From an uncultured bacterium (lineage in GTDB: Bacteria > Bacillota > Clostridia > Oscillospirales > Acutalibacteraceae): a DNA stretch of 8,064 nucleotides. Of the stretch, positions 5,995-8,064 are shown piece after piece (position 1 is the stretch's first letter; every line of letters begins with the position of its first letter). The position numbers and the translations under genes are program-made. The notes under the pieces are model-generated. The model saw only the letters and a list, made by a program, of their open reading frames with translations, was not told the origin of the DNA and did no database searches. The stretch spans positions 1 through 8,064 of the forward strand of contig CAJMOI010000087.1 in assembly GCA_905215105.1 (NCBI GenBank), read 5' to 3'.

Positions 5995-7854
5995 CTATAT
6001 TATTTCATTATTCACTATTGTTTTAATAGCTTCATCGTCTGCCTTGTCGTCGAGGGTGACGTATATGCGGGAGCAGGCGGTTTCCCGGCTTTTCACGGTG
6101 CCGCTGGCAATCAACTGCACTTCCCAGACGCTGGACTGGTTGTCCTCGTTTCCCATACCGTAAATTCCTTTGGGGACATAAATCCAGTCGGGACGGCGTC
6201 TCAAATCTTCTGCCAGATAATCATACAGACTGCGGCTGTTCAGATTGACATTTTCAACCATGGGAGCAGACGGTCGGTTTTCGGTGCACAAATACCCAAA
6301 GGGAAGATTTCCCAGAATCAGAACACGGCTGGAGTCGCTTTGAGTTTCCTTGATTTCCTGTACCATTGTCTCATAAGCGGCAGCGTCCACGTCATTGGTG
6401 TAAATGCCCTGTGCAGGACCACTGGTCATGAGTGTCGTCAGCTGGGAGACCGGAAGGTCGCCATAGGCCAGACCACAGCGAATGAACAGGGTAGTGCCCA
6501 GCAGGAAAAAGGCAACCATGGCCATACAGGTGCGAAGAATCGCAACAGCGGTTTCCATGGTGCCGCGATTAACGCTGCGCAGCAGAGGACCATAGTTTTC
6601 ATAGACCAGCAGAACTGCCGCCAGCATGGAGGGAAGCAGGGCAAAGGATGCGCCAAAATCCGACGATTGATCGCTGAGGTGAGCCCCCAATGCCATGAGC
6701 ATTCCCGGCAAATACAATCCCAGCAGCAACAGACGGCTTCTCCGGCTGGGATTTTGAATACACAGAATCACCGGCCAGATTCCGGCGCTGGTGAGCAGAT
6801 ATCCCATTTTAGTGGAAGAAGGCATGTTCCAGTCTGGCTGGACAATGACATAAATCACATTGGCCAGAAAACACAGGGGGAGGGCGATTTTAATCGCCAG
6901 CTGGAAAATGGTTTCCAAAGAGAAAGGAAGATCGACGGGAATGGGCGCCCACTTGGCCAGCAACAGCATAAACAGCAGGGAAAGCTCCGCCAGAGACAGA
7001 AAGTCCGCTTTCGAGTACCCCTGAAAAAAGGTGAAAAAGGCGTGACCGTATTGAGAGAATGGGCTGGAACGGCTGGTAATCAGCCATTGGAAATTTTCTG
7101 CCAGCGCAGTCCAGCCAATGAGTTTTTGTAAATACAGCACCAGAAGAAGAGGGAGCACCACTGCGCCAGCGATGAAGCAAAATAATGGCAGCAGGGAACG
7201 GATTCCCTTTTTACATTTTCCCGGACGAAACAGAACCAGCATTAAGGCCATGGGCAGAAGGGCCGGGAAAAATGTGGGGTATATGCAGACAGCAAGACCG
7301 GCAAAGAGACCGGAAAGCAGCGTACAGGGGGAACAAAGTCCGTTTTCCTGACGGTATTGTACCAGCAGTCCGGTGCAGGAGAGAACCATTGCCAGCAGGG
7401 ATACAGACTGAGCAGAAAAGTTCAGGACCATTCCCGGCACAAAGGACGCAGTGAGCCAGCCTGCCAGCATGGAGGCCAGATGGCTTTTACAGAAAAGAAA
7501 CAGCCGATGATAGACAATGACGGAAACGAAAATCTGGACAGCGGCAAAACACAGCCGCCCGGCAAGCAGAACTCCGTCCATATTTCCCTGCCAGTTCTGA
7601 TACAGCTTTAAAAAAGGCGCAGCCAGTACCAGCCACCCGGGATGGCTGTCCCAACTGTCTACCAGTGGAAGGTCTCCCAGTAACAGCCGGTACGGGGCGG
7701 CAAAAGCGGCGGATTCATCGGACCAGTCAAAGCCCCGAAACGCTCTCCATATAAATAAGAAAAACAGGACGGCAAAGCCAACATAGGGCAGCACTTGTGC
7801 CGCCGGAACCTGTTTTCGGGTCCGTCCTTTCAACATGTCAAGCCAAGTCACCAT
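5995..7854 (-). CDS. GT-C-type polytopic membrane protein, putative glycosyltransferase
   Basis: A 619-residue membrane protein with about a dozen hydrophobic segments. After the first helix (about 22-38) the first outer loop holds WSDE (44-47) and VDSWD (65-69); acidic residues here are typical of GT-C glycosyltransferases (PMT/ArnT-like), which use polyprenyl-phosphate sugar donors outside the membrane. The early A-x-x-x-R-L-L-L-G-D-L-P-L-V-D stretch also fits that group. After the last helix (about 441-459) comes a C-terminal outer domain of some 150 residues. Donor, acceptor and activity cannot be read from the sequence. The frame opens upstream at 7899, but that codon lies next to the -10. 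The ATG at 7860 abuts its GGGGGA; the ATG at 7854 has the same GGGGGA at a proper 6 nt and is chosen. It has its own promoter and no obvious link to phosphate. No clear terminator follows, so some transcripts could run into the transporter gene. Confidence 0.65.
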   Translation of the reverse strand: MVTWLDMLKGRTRKQVPAAQVLPYVGFAVLFFLFIWRAFRGFDWSDESAAFAAPYRLLLGDLPLVDSWDSHPGWLVLAAPFLKLYQNWQGNMDGVLLAGRLCFAAVQIFVSVIVYHRLFLFCKSHLASMLAGWLTASFVPGMVLNFSAQSVSLLAMVLSCTGLLVQYRQENGLCSPCTLLSGLFAGLAVCIYPTFFPALLPMALMLVLFRPGKCKKGIRSLLPLFCFIAGAVVLPLLLVLYLQKLIGWTALAENFQWLITSRSSPFSQYGHAFFTFFQGYSKADFLSLAELSLLFMLLLAKWAPIPVDLPFSLETIFQLAIKIALPLCFLANVIYVIVQPDWNMPSSTKMGYLLTSAGIWPVILCIQNPSRRSRLLLLGLYLPGMLMALGAHLSDQSSDFGASFALLPSMLAAVLLVYENYGPLLRSVNRGTMETAVAILRTCMAMVAFFLLGTTLFIRCGLAYGDLPVSQLTTLMTSGPAQGIYTNDVDAAAYETMVQEIKETQSDSSRVLILGNLPFGYLCTENRPSAPMVENVNLNSRSLYDYLAEDLRRRPDWIYVPKGIYGMGNEDNQSSVWEVQLIASGTVKSRETACSRIYVTLDDKADDEAIKTIVNNEII

Positions 7855-7887
7855 AGTCATTCCCCCGAAATGATGCAGTCTATCCGT

Positions 7888-7896
7888 ATTATAGCA
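7888..7896 (-). promoter_or_regulatory. Extended -10 promoter of the glycosyltransferase-like gene
   Basis: On the minus strand, TGC precedes TATAAT (7888-7893), giving an extended -10. No good -35 is seen at 16-18 bp (best TTTTCT, 7911-7916). Transcription should start near 7881, leaving a leader of about 27 nt. Confidence 0.6.
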
Positions 7897-7926
7897 CACT
7901 CCCCATCAGGAGAAAACCGTTGACAG

Positions 7927-7940
7927 TTGGGAATTCCCAA
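7927..7940. promoter_or_regulatory. 14-bp perfect palindrome between divergent promoters, candidate operator
   Basis: TTGGGAATTCCCAA is a perfect palindrome. It lies between the minus-strand promoter at 7888-7896 and the plus-strand promoter at 7957-7986. No loop or T-run is present, so a dimeric DNA-binding protein is a better explanation than a terminator. The regulator is unknown. Confidence 0.4.
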
Positions 7941-7956
7941 TTCCTTTGAGAACGGC

Positions 7957-7986
7957 TTGACAATTTTCGACCGGTTTCCTTACAAT
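7957..7986 (+). promoter_or_regulatory. Promoter of the truncated plus-strand gene
   Basis: A consensus TTGACA (7957-7962) and TACAAT (7981-7986, 5 of 6 bases) are separated by 18 bp. Transcription should start near 7993, about 30 nt before the ATG at 8023. Confidence 0.65.
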
Positions 7987-8022
7987 AGAAAAAAGTGTTT
8001 CCTGTAAGGGAGGAAAAGATAA

Positions 8023-8064
8023 ATGGACTGCTGGCGCAGTTTGAGGAATTCGGCGCGTCCTTTA
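8023..8064 (+). CDS. Start of an unidentified gene, cut by the window edge
   Basis: An ATG at 8023 follows a strong ribosome binding site (GGGAGG, 8008-8013, 9 nt away) and a good promoter. Only 14 codons are present, reading MDCWRSLRNSARPL, too little to identify. The +3 frame from codon 8025 reads GLLAQFEEFGASF, which looks more like ordinary protein. A one-base loss just after the ATG would explain this. Whether the gene starts as read, is frameshifted, or has a base-call error cannot be decided here. Confidence 0.45.
   Translation, partial: MDCWRSLRNSARPL

Noticed and set aside
7920..7925. Plus-strand TTGACA as a second upstream promoter
   Set aside because: No -10-like hexamer lies 16-18 bp downstream; the copy at 7957-7962 has one.

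Overview
The window looks like a piece of a Clostridia-type (Bacillota) chromosome, roughly 50% G+C. The signs are a Gram-positive cell-wall-anchored protein with a FIVAR domain and an LPXTG-like tail, purine-rich ribosome binding sites, and sigma-A promoters that are mostly of the extended -10 (TGnTATAAT) kind. An Oscillospirales-like gut anaerobe is a reasonable guess, but this is inference; the sequence holds no rRNA or marker gene. There are no tRNAs, mobile elements or CRISPR arrays.

Five complete genes lie on the minus strand, so transcription runs from high to low coordinates. In that order they are: a GT-C-type membrane glycosyltransferase-like protein (7854-5995); a Na+/phosphate cotransporter with a C-terminal PhoU domain (5751-4102); a secreted, probably wall-anchored purple-acid-phosphatase-like metallophosphoesterase (3892-1979); a YibE/F-family membrane protein (1896-661); and a small LURP-one/YxjI-like protein (527-33). 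A sixth gene begins on the plus strand at the right edge (from 8023), divergent from the glycosyltransferase gene, and is cut by the window.

The centre is a phosphate-acquisition module. Both the transporter and the phosphatase have their own promoter, and upstream of each lies a run of TTACAG-like hexamers at 10-11 bp steps overlapping the -35 region. That is the layout of binding sites for PhoB/PhoP-type response regulators. The simplest reading is that phosphate starvation turns on a surface phosphatase that frees Pi outside the cell and a Na+-coupled transporter that takes it up. Both genes end in strong intrinsic terminators with GAAA loops. The terminator after the phosphatase runs almost directly into the ribosome binding site of the YibE/F gene, which has no visible promoter of its own, so that gene probably depends on read-through.

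The most interesting non-coding features are the two phased repeat arrays, a perfect stem-loop predicted at the very 5' end of the transporter mRNA, a 14-bp perfect palindrome between the divergent promoters at the right end, and an apparent reading-frame disagreement at the start of the truncated plus-strand gene. No clearly new multi-gene system is visible; the novelty is in the regulation and in the domain mix of the phosphatase. No gene-free stretch exceeds 300 bases; the longest (5752-5994) holds the transporter promoter and leader.
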